64,000 nucleotides of DNA from Amorphophallus konjac (lineage: Eukaryota > Streptophyta > Magnoliopsida > Alismatales > Araceae). The stretch lies in contig CM040125.1 of assembly GCA_022559845.1 (NCBI GenBank), positions 199,804,102-199,868,101 on the forward strand, written 5' to 3'. The position numbers and the translations under genes are program-made. Of this stretch, positions 32,702-45,907 are shown piece after piece. Each line of letters starts with the position of its first letter. Position 1 is the stretch's first letter. The notes beneath the pieces were generated by a model that had not been told where the DNA came from, searched no databases, and saw only the letters and a list, made by a program, of their open reading frames with translations.

Positions 32702-35700
32702 TGTAACGTCCTGGATCTTGTTGGATCTTTTGCAGGTCTTGTGGGATCTTTGTTGGATCTTTCGGATCTGTTTTGGATTGGTTTCGTTGAGTTTCAGTTC
32801 GCTTTTGTGGCTTCCGAGTTGAGTTTGACGAGCCGTGTGGGTTTTTCTCACGTACTAGTTACGGAACCCTACGGTGAGTTTGTTTGTCAATTCTCGAACT
32901 CATGGATGCTACAACGATGATGTACTCTTCGAGCCGATCGTTTCGGCTATTTTTGCGTATTTTTCTGAATTTGTGTATTTTCGGCGCATTTTCGGAATTT
33001 TTGAAAATGAGGAAAATTTCCTAATTTCTTTCCTTTTTATTTATTTTCCTCTCTCTCTCTCCTCACTCTCGCGATCTCACTCTCTCTCTCCCATTCTCTC
33101 TCGTTCTCTCCCCCTTCCGGCTCCAGCTGCAGACGGAGGCGCTCGTGGGTGAGGTGGCGACGAGGTGGAGCTGTCGAGGTGCGCGATGGGGCGAGGATCG
33201 GATCGATTCTGACGCAATCCCGAATGGTGGATTCAAAGCCGGTGAAATCGATTCGCGAGTGGTTTTCGGCGTGGTTTAGTCCCTTCGGGGCACGGTTTCT
33301 TCGGTGGAGGTAGGGTGACTGATCCTTACTTCGTCCTCTTCGTTTTCCCTGCCATTGCACGGCGTTCGGCAAGGAAACGGCCGAGTTTGGGCTTGTTTTG
33401 CCTAAACCGTGATTTTCGTGGTTTTTAGGGTCGGCCGGTAAACGGCGACCATTTGCGGCGTAGTTAGTTTCTAACTGACCGCTGGGATGTTAGGATCCCA
33501 TCCACGTTGATTTCGCGTGATTTTGTGTTCATTCGAGGCCGGTAGAAGCCCGGGAACCTCGGTGACCCACTTAGGGTCGATTTGTCTAAATCGCCCGGAT
33601 CTTGCGTTTTTGAGCTTGCATGTGGGGTTTTGAGTCCCCTGATGTTGTTATTTGTCGTTTAGGTGTGTTTCCCCTACATTTCGGCATGAATGGGGCGTGG
33701 AACGGGCCGATTCGGCCGTTCCTCTATTTTCCTGCCGTGACCGAATTAGCGGTCGTTTCAGTGGCCGTTATTTGGCTCTGACGGCCCAACGATAGACCGC
33801 CATTTGTTTAGGCATTTTTGAGCTTTCTGGCTTTTGGGTGAGTGACGGCCCTAGAGTGGCGCGTCGCTTTTGTAACGCGCCTAGGCTAGCGCGTTACTTC
33901 ATCTTCGTCGTTTTGTTTTGGGGTTGAGTCGGTTGATCTAACGCGCTTGACCCAGCGCGTTAGATGAAAGTGACGCGCCTGGTCCTGGCCGTTACTTGCC
34001 GTTTGACCGACGTTTGACCTGTTGAGGCGGTGCCTCCAGCGGTCGTGCCCCCGTGCGTTGTTTGAGTGTAACACGCCTGCCCCCGGCCGTTACATTCTGT
34101 TTGGCCGAGCTTGGGTGGCTGTGCCCGTTGGATATGACGGATGTGCCCCCATGCGTCGTTGTGTTATAACGCGCCTGGCTCTGGCCGTCGTTTGTTGTTT
34201 TGTGCTGGGTTGAGGGTGGCTGGGCACGTTGATAGTAACGCGCCTGCCCCTGTGCGTCGCTTGGCTCTGACGCATCTCCCCTGCCGCGTTGTTTGTTTGT
34301 AACGCGCCTGGCGTTGCGCGTTACTTCGCTTTGGTTGTGGGTGGCTGTGCACTTTGTGAATAACGCGCTAGCTCCCATGCGTCGTTTGGTTGTAACGCGC
34401 TTAGCCCGTATGTTACATTGATGTAACGCGCTCGGCACCGGCCGTTACATTCTTCGTGTTTGATAGGTTGGTTAGGGTGGTGTGAGCGACGGTCTGTCGT
34501 CCGACTGTCGTTTGGTGAGTAACGGCCCTGGTCTAGACCGTCACCTGCTTGTAGCGGTCTAGGGGTGGCGCGTTACTTGCCCTGTGCTTCAATTTCTGTG
34601 CTTCGGTTTCTGCTTGTCTTGGCTTGTCCTTGTGGTCTGCCCGTTGTCCCGTGGATGTCTCCCGACGTCCTATGAGGGCTAAGACTACGTTGTAAGGTGG
34701 CCAAGAGTCTTCTTGCTTGAGGTAGGACTCTGTTTCCTACTGTTCGAGCATTGTTGTTGGGTTCAGGTCAACCCGGTGTGACCTAGTGGTTGACGTGTGA
34801 CCTTCGTTTGTGTGTGGTCTGGTTCCGGTCAACCCGGGATGATCCAGGGGTTGACAAGCGACCTTGTGTGTCTCGGTGGTTGTGTCCAGCTTGAGACACT
34901 GTTTCTGGATGCCTCGAGGCATTGCCTTACCTAGGTTTGTGTGTCCAAGTGTGCTGAGGGTTCTTGGTGTTTCCCTCAGGTCTCCGTGTGTCATTTTCTG
35001 GTGAGCGTTGCTTTGCTGGCTTAGGATTAGACCGATTGGCGGCTTGTTCCGCTGTTTGTGACGATCTTGCCTTGGAGTCGTCCGACTCAGGGATCGTTAC
35101 GTTGTAGGTCTAGTTGCCAGGTCCTGAGTCTGTTGGCGGTTGTCTAGCTGCCTAGGTGCTTTGTTGTGCACGAGACAGGGCTTTTCTTAGCTGTCTATGC
35201 TGTAGCGCCTATGTTTCGAAGTTCGTGCCTTGTGAGCCTCCCCTAGTTGTAGCCCTAGGCTTTTGCCGACCCACCGGGAGTGGTGGAGGGGTTTTCCTGT
35301 TGCGTTTGGTACGTACGGTTCTTAAGATAGTTCCGTAGGCCTCGGCCAGCGGTAGTGTCCTACCGAGGGGAATACTAGCCAGAGGCCTGACCTAGGTACA
35401 GGTCAGTGTGTGCACACGTGGTCAGGGACTGGGGACTTGCGCCGACGGGCGTGGCCCTGACTAGTCACTCGCAGTTGGTGCTGTAGTTTCGTGATGTGGT
35501 ACCTTGTTTCCTTGGAACGCCATTGTTCCTCGAACCTGGTTCTTGGTGTGTCTTATCCTTGAGTGACATGACATTTGTGGTGCAGTGTAAGTCGTAAGTG
35601 GACGCTTCTGACTATTCTTCTAGGAGGAGGGTGCTTTTGTCACTCGGTGCGGTGACTCTCGGTGCTTCTCTTGTACGCTGTGACCTTTGCGAGTTGCCCT

Positions 35701-36557
35701 CTCGTGGCCGTACTTGAGGTCAGTGTTCTGTCGTTGGCATGACATTCTCGTCATGCGTGGGGCTGCGTGCACGACGTCTCCTGTCGTGTTTTGTCTGTGT
35801 TTTCGGCGTCGGCGTCCACCTTCGCCTTTGTTTTGGCTGACGGATTGGATTACCCTACTGTGTGAGTTTGGGGTTGACCGTCGGTTGCCGTTTGGAGTAG
35901 CTTAGGGTGCCGAGTTCTCCTCGGTGGCCGTTGTCCCGTGTTTTACGGCCTCGCTCTTCTTTGCTGTTGAGCTCCCCTTGCTCTTAGCCTGTTCCCTACA
36001 CCTGCTGTACCTGTTCTGTTTACAGCTTTGTAGTGTAGCGTTTCCTGCTTTGCTGCACTCGTTGTTTTGTTGCTTCCGTTGCACTATGCGTTTTTCCAGT
36101 GGGGATCCGCGTGACCCCTACTGAGTTTCTGTTGAGACTCACCCCTACTTTTTAGGTGGGTTTCGCCGTCTGCCTCTGCTGTCCTTGGTGGAGCGTGTTC
36201 GCTGTAGCTGCCAGCTGTACCTGCATCGGGCTTCCCCCGACTTCTGTGTACGTTTCTTTTCTGTCGGACTGTACTGTGATAGACTTGTTGTCTTTCCTTT
36301 GGACTGGACTCTGGTGTATAATTGTAATTGTTGAAATTATTAATGAAAAAGTAATTTTATTTCTGCTACTTTAGCAATCCATTGTAATGAAATTTAATTG
36401 CTTACTTTTATATCTGCTGGCTTCAATGTATTCCACACACTCCTTTTTCCCTTCGGCGCTTTCCCGCGCTTGGGAGGCCTCGCGGGTCCCATGTGGTATC
36501 ACGTGTATTCGGTATTTATACCGGGTGCACCGGGTATCCGGAATCCGGTTCGCTACA
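32702..36557 (+). repeat. Element D 3' LTR
   Basis: It is 3,856 bp, begins TGTAACGTCCTGG and ends CGCTACA beside CCACC. Its copy of the motif array is at about 33704-34647 and keeps more CG than the 5' copy. Confidence 0.93.
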
Positions 36558-36801
36558 CCACCACATACATGCTATCCAACCCATGACCACCTACAAGAAC
36601 CCATGTATGCGTACAGTTCCATCGAAAACAAGCATGCACGTGCACAACTATGCATGCTCGGACGAGCAAGGGTTTAACTTTTAGGATTTCGCAGGCAAAT
36701 TAAGGCATGCGGCTGTTATATTAGCAGGAAGAGGGATCGACAGGCATAATAAGAATCCTTGCTACGTTTAGCCTTCAACCCTCCCGTTAGGATTTTCTCA
36801 C

Positions 36802-36810
36802 CTATAAGTA
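36802..36810 (+). promoter_or_regulatory. TATA-like element of C LTR 1
   Basis: CTATAAGTA is followed by ACACCCTCTCATCG, and is kept at 41745-41753 and 46651-46659 in the other two C LTRs. Its position and conservation fit a Pol II promoter core. Confidence 0.55.
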
Positions 36811-37674
36811 CACCCTCTCATCGTATGAGCAACCCACGTTGCTGCGTCTTCTTCCTCCTGCGAGCGTGGTCGTCTTCCAACCACTTCTTCCTGCTGCCGT
36901 TCTGTTTCCCGTAGTTGTGGACGTGAAGGCTTCTTCCTATTCTTCTTCCTATTGGCTGGAACGTGAAAGAAAGCCTCCTCTTCCTCCTACGGTTTGACTG
37001 CTACGAAAAGAAGCTTGTTCTTCTTATTTTCACTTTCCTGCATCTGCAACCGTGGAGAAGGCAAAGGTTTCTTCCCCTTCCTGATTATCAACCAAAGGGT
37101 AGGTGTTCTCTCTACCAAGCCAAATTAATAAAAAGATAGTGCATGATCATGTTATTTTAGTTGTACGTAAGTTTTCTTATTGTTTTCTGCTGCACAAAAG
37201 ATACGTTAACGTAAAATGATAATTATGTAACCATATGCTTAAAATCTTGGACATGTAAACTTTTAAAATACTCATATTTTTTCATAAGTTTTTATGCCTT
37301 TCATAGTAATATTAACTAGTTAATAATTGAGATAAATAAATAAATAATTTTTTTATGTTATAAGGTGAATCACACGATTCACTGTAGCAGTATAGTTATT
37401 GAGTATTTACTTTGTCGACCTGTTCATGGGTACCGGAGTCTCCTTTGGACATGAAATTTTATGGGTGCGTTAGTGGGATGGAGACCGAGGTAATGAGAGT
37501 GCTTGTACCATTTTTCGTGCCCCCTATCTCAAGATCCCCTATCTCTCAACGAAAAATTATTTTGAACGTCCGGTTAAGTAGAGTTTTTCGACCCCGTCAC
37601 TTTGATATATAGAACGCCTGATTCCGACGTGTGTACGTCGAGAACCGGAGCCTTGAAAATTGGCATTTTTTTTG

Positions 37675-37736
37675 AAATAACGACATTTAGCAAGTCGTCA
37701 AATGCTTTTGACGCCATAGTGCAATGGCGTCAAATT

Positions 37737-37787
<51 letters not shown>

Positions 37788-38056
37788 CTTGTGATTATAT
37801 CTTCAAAAATCCATATCTATTAAATTATGCCACGTAAAATTATAAAAAAATATATTTCTGAAATTCTTGAATTTTTCTCCTAATTATCAGATATTCTATT
37901 TTTCTAAATTATTTTATATAAATAAAAATATCTTTGAATATATGTTTTTGAAGTTAATCAATTAAGCAGATATTGAAGTTTGACACTTTTATTGAAATGA
38001 CGACCATCTAAATGTCGTCAAATTTTTTTGATGACACAATGCAAGGGCGTCAGATT

Positions 38057-38106
<50 letters not shown>

Positions 38107-38285
38107 TGAAAATCCATATCTACTAAACTATACGACAGAAAATTATAAAAATTATATATTTGGAATCCTTGAATTTTTCTCCTAATTATCATATATTCTA
38201 TTTCTTTAAATTATTTTAAATAAATTAATGTGTCTTTGAATGTATATTTTTGTAATTATTCAATTAAATAGATATTGACAAGAAT
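37675..38285 (+). repeat. Diverged internal duplication with TA microsatellites
   Basis: Both units carry GACGACNNTNTA..GTCGTCAAAT, then TTTTGACGNCA..CAATGC..GGCGTCA, then a TA tract, then AATCCATATCTA and CTTGAATTTTTCTCC. The same pair is present in C LTRs 2 and 3, so the duplication predates the array. The TA tract lengths differ among all copies. Confidence 0.75.
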
Positions 38286-39680
38286 TCTTGTTAAATAAAT
38301 TAAGTTAAAAATCATAGAATTAACGTCCCTCTAAGTGGACGCTAATTAATAAATGACACTACTCACGGACGATAATTAAAATAAGTTATTTAATTATAGT
38401 TAATTATAGAATTGGATTGACATGAATTCTATAAATAACACATTCATATTCTCACCGTTTTCTTCCAGTTTTGACCCATACCTCGGGTCTTCTGGCACTC
38501 TCATCTCACGTCCGTAGATGGAGTCCACGTTTCATAATTGGTTCACGTATACACCTCAACTCTTGGTGACATACGAGTCCTCCGTTGGACATTCCGTTCC
38601 TTCGGACTGGCAAGTTAGTCATTGAGACCTCTGTAAGTCACCGCTAGCCTTGGATTCCCTCAAGGCAGCCGAGCTGGTTGTACCCTAAAAACCTCAGGAT
38701 CCGATCCGTGTCACTTTGGTTTTTCGTTAGTCTTGACTCTTTACTCCTTTTGGAATCTTCTTGTCATCAATTCGAGAACATAACCCATTGACTCTGTATT
38801 TGGCCAAATCTGATTCTGAAACATTAAGGGCTGTGGGTCCGCGACTTTTCAGTGCCAGCTAGGACGGAAGTCCAATTCTGTAAACTATGGGAAATTCTCA
38901 GTGTGGCATTGCACCAAACTTTGTACATCTATCATATTCTATTATTCTGTAAACTCTGTTATTTCTGTTAATTCTATTGTTCTGGTAATTTATTGCTCGG
39001 TTATTTTGATAATTTAGATATTCTGCTTTATTGCTTATATTTATTGGAACTTTGTTATATTCTGGCCAATTCTGAAGTTATGTTCACCCGAGTAACTGTC
39101 CTTGTTATATTCTGATAGCTTGTCCTTGACTCTGCATGGGAATTTATCCCTATTTCTCTTGATCTCGTAACTGCCTTTGACTTTAGTATTCATTTTCCTA
39201 TTAGATTGATCATCATGATTTTCTAGTTCCATGCATTGCATCGTCATGAACATGTTAATTGGCTAATCATTTATATTCTGCTTGATGAGAGATGTAATTC
39301 CTACTGAGCGTTTCGCTCACCAGCCTATCTTTAACATTTTTCAGGTATCAACATTGAAGATAGTCCATCCGATGGGGAAGGGCAAGAGTGATGAGTGTAA
39401 TGGAGAATCGTGTCGGTGTCTTTTATCTTTCTTTGAGTTTCATCCTGTTATTTGAGTCATTTCTCTTTATTAGAGTGTAATAGTGAGTCCTTTCTTCACT
39501 TATGTAAGTTGAGTCAAGGTATGTAATTTGAATATTTGATTATCAATAAAGGTTAAATTGGCCCACATTGTCCAGGTTGTAATTTCATGTCTTATGTTCG
39601 CTCTGATTATTCACGATCGTATCACTGCCGCGTTCCGAACTACACGTTCCGTTGTTATCGGTTCGGGGCGTGACAGTTTG

Positions 39681-39692
39681 TGGTATCAGAGC
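39681..39692 (+). other. Element C primer-binding site, copy 1
   Basis: An exact TGGTATCAGAGC lies five bases after the LTR end TGACA. The second copy is at 44591-44602. Confidence 0.9.
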
Positions 39693-39914
39693 CTAGGTAT
39701 ATTAAACCCTAGGTCTTGACTATAGGTTGTCATATGTTCTAGGTTCAACCCCATTATTGCCCGGTGAGATTGGGTAGAACCTTGGGTTAAGAGCTAAAGA
39801 GGAATTCTAATACTAATAATATCAGCTTATGAAAATATCTTAGTAAAATTTCATGAGAATCGCTTGATAATCTTACATGAATTAATTGTGTCTTGTAGAA
39901 CTAGATAGATAACA

Positions 39915-40868
39915 ATGGCTGCTGAGCATGCCCAATGGCGTGAGATGCAAAGGACGGTTCAAGGATTAACCCAGGCTCTTCAGCGGGTAGCCGAGGGTGG
40001 AGCCAATCGTGGAGCTGGAGAGTTACATCGTGAGTTCCGGAGTCTCAATCCCCCTAGGTTTAGTGGAACTCCTGATCCTGACATGGCGGAAGATTGGACT
40101 AAGGAGACGGAAAGAATCTTCCGAGTAATGCAATGCTCAGATCAAGATAAGGTCATTTTAGCAACATTTCAACTAGAGAAGGACGCAAGGGCTTGGTGGG
40201 AGTCCGTAGAAGCCACTTTGCCAAACATTCAAGTAACTTGGGTAGAATTTTTAGAACACTTCAACGAGAAGTATTTCTCGGAGAGAGTTCAAGAGAGAAA
40301 GGCGGGAGAATTTGCTTCCCTCAAACAAAGAAGTATGACCGTGACAGAATATGAGGCTCAATTCTCGAGGTTGTCACGATATGCGCCTCATTTGATCATG
40401 ACAGAAAAGATGAAAGCTAGGAGGTTCTTAAATGGACTAAGACTGCAATACATACCCCAGTTGGCACCAATGGACATTCAATCATATGCCGAGATGGTTA
40501 AGAGAGCTCAGTTATTGGAAGACGCTATGGAATTATCCGACAAGGTCAAGGCGAGAATGGAGAAAAAGAAAGAAGGTAATGGCAACAAGAGGCCCAATGA
40601 GGGAAACGACGTTCCGAACGGCAAGAAGCCTAAGGAAGAAAAGTGCAAGCATTGTGGAAATGATGGTCACAAATCTGAAAAGTGTCACTAGAAGAATGGA
40701 GCTTGTTTTCGCTGTGGAAGCTAGGAGCATAAGGTAGCCGACCGTCCCCTCCCTAATGATCAACCTCAATTGGCAAAGGGTCGCAATAAGGAACGGCGTC
40801 AAAGACAATTGCAAGCAATGAGACAAATCACACCTGCTGACAATGAAGTAACTAGAGGTACCCCTTAA
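39915..40868 (+). pseudogene. Element C gag, copy 1
   Basis: A 318-codon gag from the ATG at 39915 to TAA at 40866-40868. N-terminal coiled region (WREMQRTVQGLTQALQRVAEG), then the gypsy capsid core FRSLNPPRFSGTPDPDMAEDW, RVMQCSDQDKVILATFQLE and ARAWWESVE near 40040-40215, and the EFLEHFNEKYFSERV and RRFLNGLR region. Two zinc knuckles are expected at the C-terminus. The first, CKHCGNDGHKSEKC (40644-40685), is intact. The second is damaged: stops at 40689 and 40722, and its last Cys has become Arg. No pol follows; 129 bases later comes a polypurine tract (GTGGGAGAGGG) and LTR 2. Gag would package the element RNA while a partner supplies enzymes. Confidence 0.9.
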
Positions 40869-40997
40869 CCTTGGCCTAGTTCATTGGGTTGTTTTATTAG
40901 CATGCCTAGATGATTTTATCTTGGATACCCCACTGATATATATTGGAGATGAATTTCAGTTGAATTTGGGGACCAAATTCTTTTAAGTGGGAGAGGG

Positions 40998-42968
40998 TGT
41001 AGCACCCCTGAAAATTTAAGGAAATAAAATTCCTAAATAAATTAAACTTACATGAGAAGGACAAATAAAAATAGTTAAGTTATAAATATAAACACTTAAT
41101 GGGCCATGATAAATCGATCATCTTGGTCCATTAACATAATATATGTAAAACCCAAACAATATAACTTCCGTATATACACTAAATGGGCATGACACATATG
41201 TAAATTACATTTTTTTTATTTTATTTTAGGAACTAAAAGTAAAATGAGCCATGATATAAAACTAGACCATTAACTAGTTATATATATATAAACCTTACCC
41301 AAACAATATGACCCATATATAATAAGGACCCTTTTATATGCCACCCACGTAACCCCTATATATATATATATATAGGTTTATATCTAAACTAAAGCCCACG
41401 TGAGACTTCCCACCAAAACCCAACCCAAACCCATGTATTTATATCTAAACCAAAGCTCTGTTATATGCCTTCCCACGTAGACCCATTAACAAGCCCAAAT
41501 ACCACCACATACATGCTATCCAACCCATGACCACCTACAAGAACCCACGTATGTGTACATTTCCATCGAAAACAAGCATGCACGTGCACAACTATGCATG
41601 CTCGGACGAGCAAGGGTTTAACTTTTAGATTTCGCAGGCAAATTAAGGCATGCGGCTGTTATATTAGCAGGAAGAGGGATCGACATGCATAATAAGAATC
41701 CTTGCTACGTTTAGCCTTCAACCCTCCCGTTAGGATTTTCTCACCTATAAGTACACCCTCTCATCGTATGAGCAACCCACGTTGCTGCGTCTTCTTCCTC
41801 CTGCGAGCGTGGTCGTCTTCCAACCACTTCTTCCTGCTGCCGTTCTATTTCTCGTAGCTGTGGACGTGAAGGTTTCTTCCTATTCTTCTTCCTATTGGCT
41901 AGAACGTGAAAGAAAGCCTCCTCTTCCTCCTACGGTTTGACTACTACGAAAAGAAGCTTGTTCTTCTTCTTTTCACTTTCCTGCATCTGCAACCGAGGAG
42001 AAGGCAAAGGTTTCTTCCCCTTCCTGATTATCAACCAAAGGGTAGGTGTTCTCTCTACCAAGCCAAATTAATAAAAAGATATTGCATGATAATGTTATTT
42101 TAGTTGTACGTATGTTTTCTTAAGGTTTTCTGCTGCACAAAAGATATGTTAACGTAAAATGATAATTATGTAACCATATGCTTAAAAGCTTGGACATGTA
42201 AACTTTTAAAATACGTATATTTTTTCATAAGTTTTTATGCCTTTCATAGTAATATTAACTAGTTAATAATTGAGATAAATAAATAAATAATTTTTTTATG
42301 TTATAAGGTGAATCACACGATTCACTGTAGCAGTATAGTTATAGAGTATTAACTTTATCGACCTGTTCATGGGTACCGGAGTCTCCGTTGGACATGAAAT
42401 TTTATGGGTGCGCTAGTGAGATGGAGATAGAGGTAGTGAGAGTGGTTGCACCGTTTTTCGTGTCCCCTATCTCAAGATCCCCTATCTCTCAACGAAAAAT
42501 TATTTTGAACGTCCGGTTAAGTAGAGTTTTTCGAGCCCGTCATTTGATATATAGAACGCCTGATTCCGACGTGTGTACGTCGAGAACTGGAGCCTTGAAA
42601 ATCGGCATTTTTTTGAAATAACGACATTTAGCATGTCGTCAATGCTTTTGACGCCACAGTGCGATGGCGTCAAATTCTTATCTTATATATATATATATAA
42701 CTTGTGATTATATCTTCAAAAATCCATATCTATTAAATTATGCCACGTAAAATTATAAAAAATATATTTCTGAAATCCTTGAATTTTTCTCCCAATTATC
42801 ATATATTGTATTTTTCTAAATTATTTTATATAAATAAAAATGTCTTTGAATATATGTTTTTGAAGTTAATCAATTAAGCAGATATTGAAGTTTGACACTT
42901 TTATTGAAATAATGACCATCTAAATGTCGTCAAATTTTTTTGACGACACAATGCAAGGGCGTCAGATT

Positions 42969-42999
<31 letters not shown>

Positions 43000-44585
43000 A
43001 ACTTCTGATTATATCTTTGAAAATCCATATCTACTAAATTATACGACAAAAAATTATAAAAATTATATATTTGGAATCCTTGAATTTTTCTCCCAATTAT
43101 CATATATTCTATTTCTTTAAATTATTTTAAATAAATTAATGTGTCTTTGAATGTATATTTTTAAAATTACTCAATTAAATAGATATTGACATGAATTCTT
43201 GTTAAATAAATTAAGTTAAAAATCATAGAATTAACGTCCTCTAAGTGGACGCTAATTAATAAATGACACTACTCACGGACGATAATTAAAATAAGTTATT
43301 TAATTATAGTTAATTATAGAATTGGATTGACATGAATTCTATAATTAACACATTCATGTTCTCACCATTTTCTTCCGATTTTGACCCATACCTCGGGTCT
43401 TCTGGCACTCTCATCTCACGTCCGTAGATGGAGTCCCGGTTTCATAATTGGTTCACGTATACACCTCAACTCTCGGTGACATACGAGTCCTCCGTTAGAC
43501 ATTCCGTTCCTTCGGACTGGCAAGTTAGTAATTGAGACCTCCGTAAGTCTCCTCTAGCCTTGGATTCCCTCAAGGCAGCCGAGCTGGTTATACCCTATAA
43601 AACTCGGGATCCGATCCGTGTCACTTTGGTTTTCCGTTAGTCTTGACTCTCTACTCCTTTTGAAATCTTCTTGTCATCAATTCGAGAACATAACCCTTTG
43701 ACTCTGTATTTGGCCAAATCTGATTCTGAAACATTAAGGGCTGTGGGTCCGCGACTTTTCAGTGCCAGGTAGGACGGAAGTCCAATTCTGTAAACCATGA
43801 GAAATTCTGGATGTGGCATTGCACCAAACTCTGTACATCTGTCATATTCTGTTATTCTGTAAACTCTATTATTTCTGGTAATTCTATTATTCTGGTAATT
43901 TATTGCTCGGTTATTTTGATAATTTAGATATTCTACTTTATTGCTTATATTTATTGGAACTCTGTTATATTCTGGCCAATTCTGAAGTTATGTTCATCCG
44001 AGTAACTGTCCTAGTTATATTCTGATAGCTTGTCCTTGACTCTGCATGGGAATTTATCCCTATTTCTCTTGATCTCGTAACTGCCTTTGACTTTAGTATT
44101 CATTTTCCTGTTAGATTGACCATCATGATTTTCTAGTTCCATGCATTGCATCGTCATGAACACGTTAATTGGCTAATCACTTATATTCTGCTTGATGAGA
44201 GATGTAATTCCTACTGAGTGTTTAGCTCACCAGTCTATCTTTAACATTTTTCAGGTATCAACATTGAAGATAGTCCATCCGATGGGGAAGGGCAAGAGTG
44301 ATGAGTGTAATGGAGAATCGTGTCGGTGTCTTTTATCTTTCTTTGAGTTTCATCCTGTTATTTGAGTCATTTCTCTTTATTAGAGTGTAATAGTGAGTCC
44401 TTTCTTCACTTATGTAAGTTGAGTCAAGGTATGTAATTTGAATATTTGATTATCAATAAAGGTTAAATTGGCCCACATTGTCCAGGTTGTAATTTCATGT
44501 CTTATGTTCGCTCTGATTATTCACGATCGTATCACTGCCACGTTCCGAACTACACGTTCCGCTGTTATCGGTTCGGGGCGTGACA
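40998..44585 (+). repeat. Element C LTR 2 (central, shared)
   Basis: It is 3,588 bp, TGTAGCACC to TGACA. It has gag plus polypurine tract on its left and primer site plus gag on its right, so it serves as 3' LTR of one unit and 5' LTR of the next. It lacks element D and the TTTA run of LTR 1. The TATA-like element is at 41745-41753. Confidence 0.93.
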
Positions 44586-44824
44586 GTTTGTGGTATCAGA
44601 GCCTAGGTATATTAAACCCTTGGTCTTGACTATAGGTTGTCATAAGTTCTAGGTTCAACCCCATTATTGCCCGGTGAGATTGGGTAGAACCTTGGGTTAA
44701 GAGCTAAAGAGGAATTCTAATACTAATAATATCAGCTTATGAAAATATCTTAGTAAAATTTCATGAGAATCGCTTGATAATCTTACATGAATTAATTGTG
44801 TTGTGTAGAACTAGATAGATAACA

Positions 44825-45778
44825 ATGGTTGCTGAGCGTGCCCAATGGCGTGAGATGCAAAGGACGGTTCAAGGATTAACCCAGGCTCTTCAGCGGGTAG
44901 CCGAGGGTGGAGCCAATCGTGGAGCTGGAGAGTTACATCGTGAGTTCCGGAGCCTCAATCCCCCTAGGTTTAGTGGAACCCCTCATCCTGACATGGCGGA
45001 AGATTGGACTAAGGAAACGGAAAGAATCTTCCGAGTAATGCAATGCTCGGATCAAGATAAGGTCCTTTTAGCAACATTTCAACTAGAGAAGGACGCAAGG
45101 GCTTGGTGGGAGTCCGTAGAAGCCACTTTGTCAAACATTCAAGTAACTTGGGTAGAATTTTTAGAACACTTCAACGAGAAGTATTTATCGGAGAGAGTTT
45201 GAGAGAGAAAGGCGGGAGAATTTGCTTCCCTCAAACAAAGAAGTATGACCGTGGCTGAATATGAGGCTCAATTCTCGAGGTTGTCACGATATGCGCCTCA
45301 TTTGATCATGACAGAAAAGATGAAAACTAGGAGGTTCTTAAATGGACTAAGACTGTAATACATACCCCAGTTGGCACTAATGGACATTCAATCATATGCC
45401 GAGATGGTTAAGAGAGCTCAGTTATTGGAAGACGCTATGGAATTATCCGACAAGGTCACGGTGAGAATGGAGAAAAAGAAAGAAGGTAATGGCAACAAGA
45501 GGCCCAATGAGGGAAACGACGTTCTGAACGGCAAGAAGCCTAAGGAAGCAAAGTGCAAGCATTGTGGGAATGATGGTAACAAATCTGAAAAGTGTCACTG
45601 GAAGAATGGAGCTTATTTTCGCTGTGGAAGCCAGGAGCATAAGGTAGCCGATTGTCCCCTCCCTAAAGATCAACCTCAATTGGCAAAGGATCGCAATAAG
45701 GAACGGCGTCAAAGACAATTGCAAGCAATGAGACAAATCACACATGCTGACAATGAAGTAACTAGAGGTACCCCTTAA
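44825..45778 (+). pseudogene. Element C gag, copy 2
   Basis: The same 318-codon frame as copy 1, at the same distance from its LTR. Stops lie at 45200-45202 and 45356-45358, where copy 1 is open; conversely copy 1's two stops are Trp and Gln codons here. Both knuckles are damaged by substitution: the first has Asn in place of His (CKHCGNDGNKSEKC), and the second has Tyr for its first Cys. The two copies therefore decayed independently from a better ancestor. The C-terminal tail is basic (KDRNKERRQRQLQAMRQ), which suits RNA binding. Confidence 0.9.
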
Positions 45779-45907
45779 CCTTGGCCTAGTTCATTGGGTT
45801 GTTTTATTAGCATGCCTAGATGATTTTGTCTTAGATACCCCACTGATATAGATTGGAGATGAATTTCAGTTGAATTTGGGGACCAAATTCTTTTAATTGG
45901 GGGAGGG

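Larger units (their letters stand above)
25875..36557 (+). mobile_element. Element D: non-coding LTR element (LARD-like)
   Basis: It starts TGTAACGCCCTGG and ends GCTACA, flanked by CCACC duplications. Its 3' LTR is 3,856 bp; its 5' LTR is 4,818 bp because of an internal 959-bp duplication. The interior of 2,009 bp has a primer site and a polypurine tract but no gag or pol motif on either strand. That is the plan of large retrotransposon derivatives, which move with proteins from relatives. LTR edges and an internal block (GGTCCAGTACAGTC..GCTGGCGTAGG) are related to element F at 56856. Confidence 0.92.
36563..39675 (+). repeat. Element C LTR 1, right piece
   Basis: It continues the LTR after D and ends GGGGCGTGACA. 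It contains a TATA-like CTATAAGTA at 36802-36810 and an AATAAAGG polyadenylation-like signal near 39545. A segment of about 300 bases (about 37675-37975) is repeated in diverged form at about 37985-38285, each copy with a TA microsatellite: 37741-37786 and 38061-38102. Confidence 0.92.

Noticed and set aside
36563..39675. Host gene between nested elements
   Set aside because: The segment aligns throughout with the C LTRs at 41500-44585 and 46420-49505.
41906..42103. 65-codon frame recurring in the C LTRs (also 46812-47009)
   Set aside because: It has no ATG start and lies in the LTR leader; recurrence is due to the LTR being repeated.
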